NCBI GenBank assembly: GCA_020809705.1
Contig: CP085832.1
Coordinates: 1,798,001-1,862,000 of the forward strand
From: Calonectria ilicicola
Taxonomy: Eukaryota; Ascomycota; Sordariomycetes; Hypocreales; Nectriaceae
Length of the DNA: 64,000 bases
Direction of reading: 5' to 3'
Shown here: piece after piece, positions 32,727 to 42,561 of the stretch
Numbering within the stretch: the stretch's first letter is position 1
Layout of the letters: every line of letters begins with the position of its first letter
The notes under the pieces: generated by a model
The model's input: the letters and a program-made list of their open reading frames with translations, nothing else
Told to the model about the DNA's origin: nothing
Databases searched by the model: none
Position numbers and translations under genes: made by a program

Positions 32727-34488
32727 ATGGCACCCAAAGACGCACAGAAAGATGGCATCAACCGCGCCGCCGGCCACGAAAAGGTCGAGATGGAGGCTCT
32801 AGAGGTTGCCCGAGCTGGCGGCCAGCAGGTTGATGACCTCATCAGCGACATGGAGCAGCAGCTCGAGGCCGCTGGAGGTCTCGACACGGGCTTCTTCCAG
32901 GTCAACTTTGACAACCCAAAGTACTTTACCTGGTTGCTGGTTGCCTTTGCCAGTATGGGTGGTCTTCTTTCTGGTCTTGACCAGAGTCTCATTTCTGGCG
33001 CCAACCTCTATCTTCCTGACGACCTTGGTCTCACCACCAGACAAAACAGTCTGGTCAACTCCGGCATGCCCCTTGGAGCTGTCGGTGGTGCTCTTCTCCT
33101 GTCCCCTGCCAACGAGTACTTTGGCCGAAAGTGGGCCATTATCATTTCTATTGTTCTGTACACTATCGGTGCTGCTCTGGAAGCTGGCTCCATGAACTTT
33201 GGTATGACAACTTCAACTTGACTCAAGCAGAACTCCTTGCTAACTTTCCCCCCTAGGCATGATCGTTTCTTCTCGAGTTATCCTTGGTCTCGGTGTCGGT
33301 CTGGAGGGTGGTACTGTTCCTGTTTACGTTGCCGAGACTGTTGAGCGAAGAATTCGTGGAAACTTGGTCTCTCTGTACCAGTTCAACATTGCTCTGGGTG
33401 AGGTCTTTGGTTACGTTGTCGCTGCCATCTTCCTGGGAGTCAAGGGTAACTGGCGATACATTCTTGGCTCTTCCCTCGTCTTCTCCACCATCATGTTCTT
33501 CGGTATGCTGTTCCTTCCCGAGAGTCCTCGTTTCCTTATGCACAAGGGAAAGACTCTTGAGGCCTACAAGGTTTGGAAGCGCATCCGAGGTATTGATACC
33601 CCTGAGGCCCGAGAGGAGTTTTACGTCATGGCGGTTGCCGTTAGACAAGAGGAGACTGAAGTCAACGAGGGTGCCCAGAACAAGCGCTTCCCTTGGATGG
33701 ACTTCTTCACCGTCCCTCGTGCCCGCCGTGCTCTTATTTACGCCAACATGATGATCCTGCTCGGTCAGCTCACTGGTGTCAACGCCATCATGTACTACAT
33801 GTCTATTCTTATGAGCCAGATTGGCTTCAACGACAAGGAGTCCAACTACATGTCTCTTGTCGGTGGTGGTTCCCTCCTTATTGGTACCATCCCCGCCATC
33901 TTCCTGATGGAAAGGTTTGGTCGTCGCTTCTGGGCCATCACCATGCTTCCCGGTTTCTTCATCGGTCTCGTCCTCATCGGTATTAGCTACCAGTTCGATA
34001 TCCAGACCAACCTCCAAACTGTCGAGGGTCTTTACTTGACTGGTCTCATCGTCTACATGGGCTTCTTCGGTTCCTACGCCTGTCTCACCTGGGTTGTTCC
34101 TTCCGAGGTCTATCCCACCTACCTCCGAAGTTACGGCATGACCACCTCCGACGCCCTTCTCTTCCTTGCCTCATTCGTCGTTACCTACAACTTCTCTGCC
34201 ATGCAGGAGGCTATGGGTAAGACTGGCCTCGCCCTCGGCTTCTACGGTGGTATTGCCGTCGTGGGTGAGGTCTACCAGATCTTCTTCATGCCCGAGACAA
34301 AGAACAAGACTCTTGAGGAAATTGACCTTGTCTTTTCTCGTCCCACCATGGACATTGTTAGGGAGAACTGGGCCGGTGTCAAGGAGACCATAGGTGATCT
34401 GGCCCACGGCCGCTTTTACAAGGTCTTTGTTGAGCAAGCCAAGTCTGAGCCCGAACCCGTGCCTGCTGGCAAGGAGGATTTTGCCTAA
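32727..34488 (+). CDS. MFS sugar (hexose/polyol/inositol-type) transporter, two exons, 568 aa
   Basis: Exons 32727-33201 and 33257-34488; the 55-nt intron splits a Gly codon (NFG/MIVSSR) and has a GCTAAC branch site. Sugar-porter signatures are complete: EYFGRKWAI after TM2, GLGVGLEGGTVPVYVAETVE, PESPRFLMHKGK after TM6, ERFGRRFWAI after TM8 and PETKNKTLEEI after TM12. An N-terminal cytosolic extension of about 65 residues (helical, acidic) precedes TM1. Such proteins are proton symporters of the plasma membrane; the exact sugar cannot be read from sequence, and inositol- or polyol-type porters are as likely as hexose porters. Codons are strongly C-ending (GTC, CTC, ACC, AAG), unlike most neighbours, which implies high expression. 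TATA and CreA-like sites lie upstream. Confidence 0.9.
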
Positions 34489-34893
34489 ATAAAGGCATGT
34501 CAAATATGACACAATTTTTGGTTCAAAAAAAAGTAAAATTATTGATGATGATAATGATATCATTTCCATATTAGATAGCACTGGATAAATAAAACTCCTG
34601 TTGCAAAACACATACTTCTCAAATTCATGCAATGTGACGATGGCCTCCCTCTGTGAATAGGTGTTTGGCAATGATTCAAGCTTACATCATGGTACTTGCC
34701 AGCGATTGGTCTATTTCTTCATATAAAACCTTCCTTCTTTGTTTCACTTATCCTTGGAAGTAAGGATAACTATAATTCTGTCTAAAAATAAGTTGGTGGT
34801 TTTAAGTTTGGCCAGTTGTAAGACAAAAGATGAAGTTGGCTTGAAACATTGAGAATCGCCTAAATCTTATTTAACCCATTGTATTACATCGCG

Positions 34894-35034
34894 CACAGCC
34901 ACACCCAACGCCACATCCCGCCACATCTCCCTCCCACCACGACTCACCACCACAACCCACCACCAACGTATCAAAACACCACCAAACCGCAACAAAACAA
35001 CACAAAACAACTTCCCACCTCATCCCTAACCCCC
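34894..35034. repeat. C/A-rich (G/T-rich on minus strand) low-complexity tract
   Basis: About 140 bp in which G occurs only about four times and T is rare, built from CCACC, CAACC and AAACAACA units. It lies immediately 3' of the tRNA-Leu gene (minus strand), where it reads as a G/T-rich tract. Confidence 0.65.
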
Positions 35035-35051
35035 AATATAGCAAAAATAAG

Positions 35052-35059
35052 AAAAAAAA
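35052..35059 (-). terminator. Pol III oligo-T terminator of tRNA-Leu
   Basis: Eight A on the plus strand, giving TTTTTTTT on the tRNA strand, one base after the 3' end of the mature tRNA sequence. Confidence 0.7.
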
Positions 35060-35060
35060 T

Positions 35061-35157
35061 GATGAGACTGGGACTCGGACCCAGGAGGATTGCTCCATCA
35101 GGAAGTGGTGTTAAGGTAACCTTAACCTGACGCCATAACCAACTCGGCCATCTCACC
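35061..35157 (-). tRNA. tRNA-Leu (anticodon AAG) with 16-nt intron
   Basis: The minus strand reads GGTGAGATGGCCGAGTTGG at the 5' end and closes with TCTCATC, giving a 7-bp acceptor stem with one G-U. The D arm (GCC/GGC), anticodon stem (TCAGG/CCTGA), long variable arm typical of Leu/Ser and a T stem (CTGGG/CCCAG) are all present. The anticodon AAG is at 35123-35121 (read as IAG), decoding CUU/CUC. An intron at 35119-35104 sits one base after the anticodon as usual; TTAAGG and CCTTAA around it pair, matching the anticodon-intron helix of eukaryotic pre-tRNAs. Odd points: the T loop reads TCCGAGT instead of TTCGANT, and the base expected to be A21 is T, so the internal promoters are slightly off consensus. 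Confidence 0.85.
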
Positions 35158-35520
35158 AGATGTTTTGATGGTGGGGCAGGCGCTAATTGGGACCATGCAT
35201 AGTCCGCCACTGCAAGGTGGCTTTTGTTTTATTGTGAAGGAAACTTTTTATTCATACTGAGATTGTTTAGGATTGCCTGCTCGACTAATGGGTACTAATT
35301 ACTATCCAGTATGGTTTGTTTTAGTAAATCGTGAGCTCGACAAAGAGGGACCACAAAGTGGCAGATACCGCAAAGTTTAGTTATGATTCGCTCAACTAAG
35401 AAACAGGGAATTATAATAAAAAATGGCAAAGAAAGAGGAGGAGATAAATCAAGAAAATATGAGAGAATTTATTTTATCAAGGATGTAGAAGGAGTAAGCT
35501 CATAGAACAAAATTAGATGT

Positions 35521-35556
35521 TTAGGGTTGTGTAACCCTAACCCTAACCACAACCCT
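35521..35556. repeat. interstitial telomere-type repeat with nested inverted repeats
   Basis: TAACCCTAACCCTAACC (35532-35548) is about 2.8 units of the fungal telomere repeat (TTAGGG)n on the C-strand. It is preceded by one inverted unit, TTAGGGTT (35521-35528), which pairs with AACCCTAA (35533-35540). An outer 9-bp pair AGGGTTGTG / CACAACCCT encloses the block. Confidence 0.6.
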
Positions 35557-35621
35557 GAGATAATGTGAGCTAGAATAGTACTTACATCTTTTGGTTGTTG
35601 AAGGCCGGGCAACCAGTCAGT

Positions 35622-35742
35622 CAACAGGTTAGGTACACAACTGTTGGAGGCTGCTGCTACATGCGATTACTATAGGCTTTACTACCTGTACAAATGCTGC
35701 TTGCAGTAGCGGCTTCCAACAGCTGTGCAATTAACCTATTGG
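35622..35742. mobile_element. MITE-like element with imperfect terminal inverted repeats
   Basis: The left arm (35622-35660, CAACAGGTTAGGTACACAAC...) and the reverse complement of the right arm (35706-35742) align over nearly 40 bp with small gaps; shared cores are AGGTTA, CTGTTGGA and GCTAC. About 45 bp of unrelated sequence separates them. No coding capacity, so a relic of a non-autonomous DNA transposon. No clear target-site duplication is seen. Confidence 0.45.
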
Positions 35743-36159
35743 CCGACACGTTGATAGACTCGTTTACGTAGCTTGCAATTGCCTCTAGCAGTGGATCTAG
35801 GCCAATAAAATCTAATGTTCTCGCGCTTAGAGCTAAATTTATATATTTTGAGGCAGTTTCTATTGCCTAATAATATATGTGAATTGGCTGGCTAATTGAG
35901 CAAAAGTACATTAAGCAGTTATCTATTTGCACTCGAGAGAAAGTGGCTCTCATGTATGACTATAGATATGGGTCTGTAATAGCATGAAGCTATTTAAATG
36001 TGTGAAATGACGTGAGAAGTATTTACATTGCCCTAAATGCGATGAGCTTGCACGAAATAGAAATACATAGACGGCTTATAAATCGACTCATTATTAACAT
36101 TGAATCATACGTTATATACTAAAGCGGAAAATAAAACTAACGGTCTCCTCGCTATTGCC

Positions 36160-37774
36160 TTATTTGGAAGAGCTGGGACAGTTCTTGCCTGTCAGCTTCA
36201 CAACCCAGGCACCGCGCTCGATAGTGTTAATAAAGATGTAGCCAGACTTGAAAAAGGCATATGAAGACCAAGTACCAACAAAGGCAACAGCGCCGCCTCC
36301 GGGAAGGCTATCATCCTCGGGGTAAATATCAAACCAGGCTGCCTCGCAAACACCAGCTCCAGTAGGGTCCTCGGGGATGGAACGAGCATCTAGGACTCTC
36401 AAACCGGCACCATAGTGTGACTGGTAAATATAATTGTCGATAACATACTGGTTATGATCGATACTTTTCGTCGGATGCTTGAAATAGCCGGTTTGCTTAG
36501 GGTTTTCGAGATCACGGATATCCCAAATAAAAGTAACAGGGAAACCATCACTGGCGGGACCTACACCGTCCTCCTCATCCAATTCGTCGTCTAGAACCAA
36601 GAATTCTTGGTTTTGAGTATCAAGGACCCACCCCTGATGAGTATATGACGCTCCCTCGTATGAGATGCGAGCAATGATATTAGTAACGTTTGCCTTGTTC
36701 GTAACCTGTTTAATGATTAGAAACAATCAAAATAATTAGGTTTAAAGGGTACTTAAATCAAAGATAGTCAAAGTGTCCTCGTTATATCCATAGCAGATAT
36801 CACGTCCTTGATAACGTTTGTCAGGTCCTCGATAAACGAGACATTGAGCGTCGTGCACATATCCATCGCCGCTGGCACAACCAAGGGATTCTGGGTTAGC
36901 TGGGTCACTAAGATCGAAAAAGTTTAAACCAGCCCTGCAGTTTGAATCGTTGCGAGGCTGAGCGCCGACTGCAGCAGCGTAGCCCAGTTCCTCATTAACA
37001 ACAACGTTGTGGGCTCGGCCAAGAGGCAGGAGCGTGTTGAAGTGGCTAGTAAGGTCCTTCTTGCCATCAAAAATCACAGGCTCTTTAGGATCAATGTCCA
37101 AAAGCTTAGTAAGGTCAAAAATTTGAATGCCGTGACCAACAGCCTCAGAACCAATGATGACATAATTCTTATAGGTGCGGATTTCACGCCACTCGGATCC
37201 GACGGAGTATTGAGGCAATCGGCCAAGGTAAATCAACTTGCCGTCTTTGTTGATTTCGGCAAAAGCGGTACCGTCGAATTGGCCAATTGCAACAAATTCA
37301 CGACCATCGTCAGAAGTCCATCCCCAAGAAGAAGAACCCTCGCCTGATGCGCTTCCTAGAGCGGAATGGCTTAGGAAAGAATAGAGATCCGCCTAAGTCC
37401 AACGTTTAAGCCTCAGGCATTTACACCTCTCAAGGTATTTACCTACATTATGGCATCGGAAGGTGTTGTTGCCGTCACCTTTGATTGCCTCGGCGTACCC
37501 ATCTATGCATGGTGTATATCCGAGAGCGGGATATTTTTCACTCTCAAATTCTCCCGCCTCTTTCCGGCGGGCCCATTCGGTCTATAACAGGTGTTAGTTT
37601 CGAGTATGAAGCTTATAATGTGTAACTAACCATCTTAGCGTTCATAAGCTTTTCGTGAACGATACCAGAGTCATACAACTCTTCCGCTACAGCTTCGTTG
37701 ACCTGGATTTCCTTGCCTTGAACCCAGGAAGCAGTTGCGGCTAGAATGCCGAGATATACTGTGGCGCGAACCAT
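36160..37774 (-). CDS. secreted LVIVD / choice-of-anchor-B-type protein, four exons, 486 aa; intron 3 donor mutated
   Basis: Exons: 37774-37631, 37581-37447, 37392-36757 and 36705-36160; phases fit at all joins. The N-terminus is a signal peptide (MVRATVYLGILAATASWVQG). The rest matches the LVIVD/choice-of-anchor B beta-propeller family often named regulatory P domain proteins in fungi: DLYSFLSHSALGS, GSSSWGWTSDDGREFVAIG, SEWREIRTYKNYVIIGSEA, AHNVVVNEELGYAAAVG, HDAQCLVYRGPDKRYQGRDI, SYTHQGWVLDTQNQEFLVLD and QSHYGAGLRVLD. The third intron (36706-36756) should start just after IFD, but the donor reads TTAAGT instead of GTAAGT (position 36756), while its acceptor AACAG is intact. Read through, the protein stops within six codons after IFD, removing the last 181 residues. 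It is either a recent loss-of-function allele, a non-canonical intron or a base error. Confidence 0.8.
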
Positions 37775-38119
37775 GGTGAACAAAGTTCAAAACGACCAAT
37801 ATGTGCAAGACAAGAATATATGAGAACAAAACAAGAGAAGGCCGGGATTTGACGTCTCGAACTTGTAGAGACTTCGGCTTTGCAGCTTGTCATCTCATCT
37901 TCTGGAGGAGAATTAACCCTCTTTTATATTGTTACTTGATCAATGGTAAAAGTACAATACCCCCTCGTGATGATTACAAGGGAGACCCTGGGAGGAGACC
38001 CATCAACTCGTATCTTTGCTCTATTTTGCCGTCGATGCGATACTTTGTGATGTGCAAGTGGCCAATACGCATCACGGGATTTGACGCCAACAGTTTCGCG
38101 TTATTCCGGCGATGGTCAT
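37775..38119. other. intergenic, 345 bp
   Basis: Promoter of the LVIVD-type gene; one 109-codon frame (37801-38130, plus) lies over the promoter and is not credible. Confidence 0.45.
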
Positions 38120-38820
38120 TCAAGGGTTAATCGGGGTGGCATTCGGGATCGGCAATGGTTTGCCTCCCATCTCGGCAAGATGGGCGAGTTTATCTTGAGC
38201 GGTAAAGCGACCGAAAGTGGAACACGATAGGACCTTTTGAAACTCTTGGTGCAAAATAGCTCGGTATTGGCATTCGAGCATTCTGCCAAGAATACTAGCC
38301 TTCTTGGGGGTGGATGCGAGCTATCGGCACAGGCCCTCCATTAGGAAGGTTTGTAACTGTGCTTGGTCAGACTTCATGTAGTAAGGATTGGCGCCATACT
38401 TGGTCGCAAAAGTTCCACTTCCATTGAGAGAGCCAAGGCTTTATCTAAATTTTCCGGAACTTTTTGACTTCCGTTGACGACATTCAGGACGTCCTTTGGA
38501 TAGGATACCCCGTGGAGAACCCAGAGGGCTCCCCTGCATCGCTGCGGAGCTTATCAGCACTAGCCGTTGCAGGAAAGTCGTTAAGCTTATCACCAAGGTT
38601 AAAATTTTGGCATTCGCGACTCGTATTGCCTAATCGTAGCGGGTGCATTTTTTTTACTATTTCTATCGTTATGAGGCCAATTATAATCAAGGGATAGCCT
38701 AAGAATACCATCTATAAAGGTAGGTACCATCGGCTCGGGTAGCTGGCCCGTGTCCCAACCTTGTTGATTGGTGCTCAGAGTCCCATCAGGGTCCTTTGCG
38801 ATCGGCCTTGTTCTGCATTT
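38120..38820 (-). pseudogene. decayed protein-coding gene, family unknown
   Basis: Consecutive minus-strand segments look coding but fall in different frames: DPDGTLSTNQQGWDTGQLPE and MVPTFIDG (38790-38710); a hydrophobic GYPLIIIGLITIEIVKKM then FNLGDKLNDFPATASADKLR and GFSTGYPIQ; then KDVLNVVNGSQKVPENLDKA; then NGSGTFATKYGANPYYMKSD up to MEGLCR, an in-frame stop, and STPKKASILGRML onward to GRFTAQDKLAHLAEMGGKPL, ending in TGA at 38120. At least two frameshifts and one stop interrupt it. I do not recognise the protein. Confidence 0.5.
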
Positions 38821-40044
38821 ATTCCAATGCATTATTAATAATTATCAGATCAATTGTAAAGTTCCCTCTTTGTACTTTTGAGGTAACCGCGTCGCTTTTT
38901 ACGAGATGTGATGGTTGCGAATGACTTAAAAAGGTATTCACCGAATGGAGCGGAAACGCACGAAACCAAAGTTCCCTGGATTTGCAATGGATCTTTTTTG
39001 TAATTTTGGATCCATAAGGAAAATTGATTAATGCACTAAAATGGAAAGAAAAAGAATGAGACACGAATACATCGACCCAATTGTGTGCCAAGGACTCACC
39101 ACCAAAGTACAATCTACCACAGCTATTCCTATACCGTGATGTAAACTCCCCCTAGGGCGTTATGATTTTGAATTCACTGCTATAATGTTAATACTTTCTG
39201 TTTACGATCTAGTAATTGTAACCAATGCGACTATTGAAAAAGCTTTTACTTTGCAGCGCAATAATAGACTGACCAGATTCGGACCAAATAAGCGATACCA
39301 GCACAGAAATGAGACTATTTATTTGGATCAAAGTGCCATCGTGCAAGCAAGTAGCGAGTGTTTATTCAGGACCGCAAGATTCTATTGAATCACTGGTTTT
39401 CACATTCGTAGAAATCTGGCTACATTGGGGCGAGCAATTGGGCTTCAGACACGGTTTTATAGGCATCAAAAATTGCCAAGTGGGCAAGATTTCTTTGAAT
39501 CAGAGGCAAACGCGTAGTAAAAATTCCCTAGATGAATTTGGTATGCATTGCACCTTCCATTGTCGGATTTTATATCGAGAATAATTCCCACCTGAGGCAT
39601 CCTCCTGAAAGTACCCACAATGCATGTAATCCTGTGAGGGTGGTCACGTGAGGGGAGGTGGCTTAGAGGTACACAAACACTTTCACTGGCTTCCTCATCT
39701 TCCAATCACACAATCATGCAATAAATCTCCTGCCATGGCATCTTTTCGGCCCTTCATGCCTTGGAAGGTCTCCGGCCTGCAGTGATCGCCTCTTTTCTTG
39801 TCTCACGCACGCTCCTGTCACTCTTTCCGAACCATACATCAAGTTTAACTGGCCACGGCCAGTGCTCTGAACCTCGTAAGGCATTAACTCACGCGACGTT
39901 GGTCTCGCCGACATATTAACTTCGTACATCGTAGTACTATCTGCCGTATCGTTCCTGCCGCCTGCCTCACCCAAACGCACTTTCCGGTGTAAGTCTTACA
40001 ACACTACCCACCCTTTTCTTTTGCAGTAGCTAATTGTGTGCTAG
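38821..40044. other. AT-rich intergenic, 1.2 kb
   Basis: Frames of 67-97 codons only; no motifs or repeats recognised. Confidence 0.45.
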
Positions 40045-40693
40045 ATGGCACCTATCCCCACAATCACTGTCGCGGCGCCTGAAGGCTCGGAAAGAGTCAT
40101 CATGGTTCTCCCCGTCCCAGCGAAGAGCACGAGTTAAACCCCTTGTGGGCGTTGCTTGAGGGCCCTAGCCCCCTTTCATCCCAAGAAAGGGAACTGGCTT
40201 TAGCCGTTCAGAGTAGGTAAGTTCGTTAATTCACTTTCTACACTATACTCCAATGTCTATGGCTTTGCCAGTTGCATGTCCATCGCAATCCGCGTCCTCT
40301 GAATTGTCCTCCCTGCATTCATCCTTGTACGTTGCATTGTGAATCGTACATTCAATCTACATATTTTGCATTATTTCTACTATTCTAACTAAAGTATAGC
40401 CATTAACGCGCTCCCGATCAACGAGATCGTGGAACGACTCGCGCGGCGGGAGGCCGAAATGGCCAGCGAAAATGCTCAAGCGAACGATGACCATGCATAC
40501 GCGCATCTCCCGGAGCAGTGTCCCCGCCGCCGAGTACGTTCAGTTCGCTTGTCGCATCTGCGGCAAGCAGTTCAAGACCAAGAACGAGCTTAAGGCCCAC
40601 ACGGGACACCTATGGCCATGCAAACCAGAAAAGAAAATAAGCTGCGCCGTGGCCAAGGCAATATACACAAATAATCCCTCAACAACTATATAG
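40045..40693 (+). pseudogene. C2H2 zinc-finger gene, apparently frameshifted
   Basis: Coding-like pieces in three frames: MAPIPTITVAAPEGSERVIM from 40045; ELNPLWALLEGPSPLSSQER with a GTAAGT donor at 40217; after an AG at 40398-40399, INALPINEIVERLARREAEM and ASENAQANDDHAYAHLPEQC; then, one frame over, PAAEYVQFACRICGKQFKTK and NELKAHTGH up to a TAG at 40693. The last piece is a zinc finger (CX2CX12H). The frame change falls in a CCCC run at 40521-40524. The joined product would be a small nuclear-type zinc-finger protein. Pseudogene, or a base error in the homopolymer. Confidence 0.45.
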
Positions 40694-41454
40694 CTAACTC
40701 GTAACTAGAAAATTCTCCGTGAATCCGAGGAGAAAGCGGTTGCCGACAAGGTGGAAGCACCCACTAGACATACAAAAAGATGCCGCCGGAACTGGATTGT
40801 AATAGTTTCCGACTTTCACAGTTTCACTTGATGAAATGTATATACCATACTGCACTGTCTGAAACAGATCAATAATCCAGAACACATAAAGCCACCTGCA
40901 TGCTACTCGGCTTGGGGGAATACTTGAAGAGTTGGTTTTCGAGTTGTCGTAAACATGATGCACCTCTTGAGAAATTGTCTCTTTGTTGATTCAACCTAGA
41001 ACGCTACGGAAATCGACCACTCTGAAGAATTTATCTTCTAGGGAACAGAAATAAAAAAACAACCGAAAATATAAATTGATTTCATCGATTTATTTACATC
41101 CTAGCTTAAAAAGAACAGGTGGTGGGCTCGGCCATACAATTTCAATGGAGCACTGGAACCCTAGAGGTGGTAGCATTGAACAATCCCACTCGATCTTGGA
41201 CTTTAATTATGAAATGACTCAAAATAGGATCTATCTGTCTTTATAAATACTAAAAATGATTGATCAGGTCAGCTACAGTCGAAATCAAGGCTCTCGTCAA
41301 ACGCCCTTCATCTGAAATACATTCTGCTAAATTCTCTGATTTCTTTAAGCAGCAAGAAGAGCCATCATGCAGTGTTCATTAATACCATTGCGCCTTGCTG
41401 CGCCAGCATATTCGCCTTTTTCTTTGTTGTGAGTCAAAACTTGGTATTATTTCC
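40694..41454. other. intergenic, 760 bp
   Basis: 3' flanks of the zinc-finger relic and the DUF6601 gene (convergent). AT-rich, nothing recognised. Confidence 0.5.
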
Positions 41455-42561
41455 TCATACTTTCAAGGAAGAATCCTTCGAATTCTGTTCCAACGTAACT
41501 GCGCTCCCGATATTTGATCCTGGGTCCTGATTCCTTCTTCTCCAATCTCGGCCCAGCATTTTTGACCTTTTTGCTTCGTACTTTCTTGTCCTTATCAGGT
41601 TGTACCAAACAACAATGGCGAATATGAACAGCAATGCTAAAACAGCTCCTAGCGGTGCAATGATGGAAAATAGAGTGAAACCCCAAGATACGGCCTGAAA
41701 TATCGCGTTGTTGGCAAGATGGTCTGTACCTAGCCCTACCTGCATCGAAGACAATATCAACAGAATCCAGGCGGTCGCAGCGATAATGGAGGCGGAGTTA
41801 TCTCTGGCAAGACTACCGTACGAGGTCCAGTTGGACATGAAGCCGCTAGCCATTGGACCATGAACCACCTTGTCAATGAGCCTTAGTCTGTTGATGCGCA
41901 GCTCTCCATAAATGAACCGTTTCGCTACATCGGTATATAGCTGCTCGGGGCTTAAATGAGCACCTTCCTTGTTGTGCAGGAGCTCACGCACGAACCGCCT
42001 CCATCGTGGCCAGGTGACTTCGGCTGGGACGAGATTCCTGTCTCGTGCGATGGTAAAGTCGCTCTCGCGGGCAATGAGTGCCACGTAGGAAAGCAAAAAG
42101 CCGAGAGCACACTGGCGGAGGTGTCGATGTCGGCAAGGTTGGGACTGTCGGCAAGACGAAGTGTCGGATGAGGCACAGTGGCAGGCGAGGTGAGTGCTCC
42201 AAAAGAGCGGATTCAGTAGGAACCGCGGAATGGGCTTGAGGTAAATGTTGCCGCCGCCCCAGACAAGGTGAATATCGACGCGCTCGCTGACGACAATGTC
42301 TCGTCCCATTAGCACTTGGTGGTGGAGTGGTCTGGGCGGCACGGGCCGTCCAGCTAGCCAGAGATGGTGGACGATTTCATGGAGCCGCTTTGGGTCCAGC
42401 TCGTCTTCGATCTGGTCTAGGTAGGGACTTTCAGTTGGCGCCAGGAGATCGTCACCGACTCTGAAGGAGGCGGGGAATTGATCCTTGAGAAGCGCCTCAT
42501 CATCTGCTTGGATGTCCTCGTCGCGCAGAACGTTGCTGGAAAATGGGATTGTTCTCGACAT
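41455..42561 (-). CDS. DUF6601 family membrane protein, 368 aa
   Basis: Start at the ATG at 42561 (MSRTIPFSSNVLRDED); the frame extends 17 codons further but only from a non-ATG codon. The family pattern is clear: LHEIVHHLWLAGRPVPPRPL, HHQVLMGRDIVVSERVDIHL, WGGGNIYLKPIPRFLLNPLF, CRHRHLRQCALGFLLSYVAL, IARESDFTIARDRNLVP and RFIYGELRINRLRLI. Two or three hydrophobic helices follow (IIAATAWILLILSSMQVGLG, AVLALLFIFAIVVWYNLI), with a basic C-terminus. This is a large fungal family of unknown function with a soluble N-terminal part and C-terminal membrane helices. Single exon, and divergent from the NLR gene across 1.3 kb. Confidence 0.75.
   Translation of the reverse strand: MSRTIPFSSNVLRDEDIQADDEALLKDQFPASFRVGDDLLAPTESPYLDQIEDELDPKRLHEIVHHLWLAGRPVPPRPLHHQVLMGRDIVVSERVDIHLVWGGGNIYLKPIPRFLLNPLFWSTHLACHCASSDTSSCRQSQPCRHRHLRQCALGFLLSYVALIARESDFTIARDRNLVPAEVTWPRWRRFVRELLHNKEGAHLSPEQLYTDVAKRFIYGELRINRLRLIDKVVHGPMASGFMSNWTSYGSLARDNSASIIAATAWILLILSSMQVGLGTDHLANNAIFQAVSWGFTLFSIIAPLGAVLALLFIFAIVVWYNLIRTRKYEAKRSKMLGRDWRRRNQDPGSNIGSAVTLEQNSKDSSLKV

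Larger units (their letters stand above)
34489..35060. other. intergenic with strand-biased C/A-rich tract, 570 bp
   Basis: 3' flank of the transporter gene followed, from about 34894 to 35034, by sequence made almost entirely of C and A on the plus strand. Open frames of 75-83 codons inside it are low-complexity artefacts (HTQRHIPPHLPPTTTHHHN). Confidence 0.55.
35158..36159. other. AT-rich gene-free stretch with repeat relics, 1.0 kb
   Basis: No credible frame. Contains the telomere-type repeat at 35521-35556 and the inverted repeat at 35622-35742, each listed separately. The composition suggests decayed transposon DNA. Confidence 0.5.
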
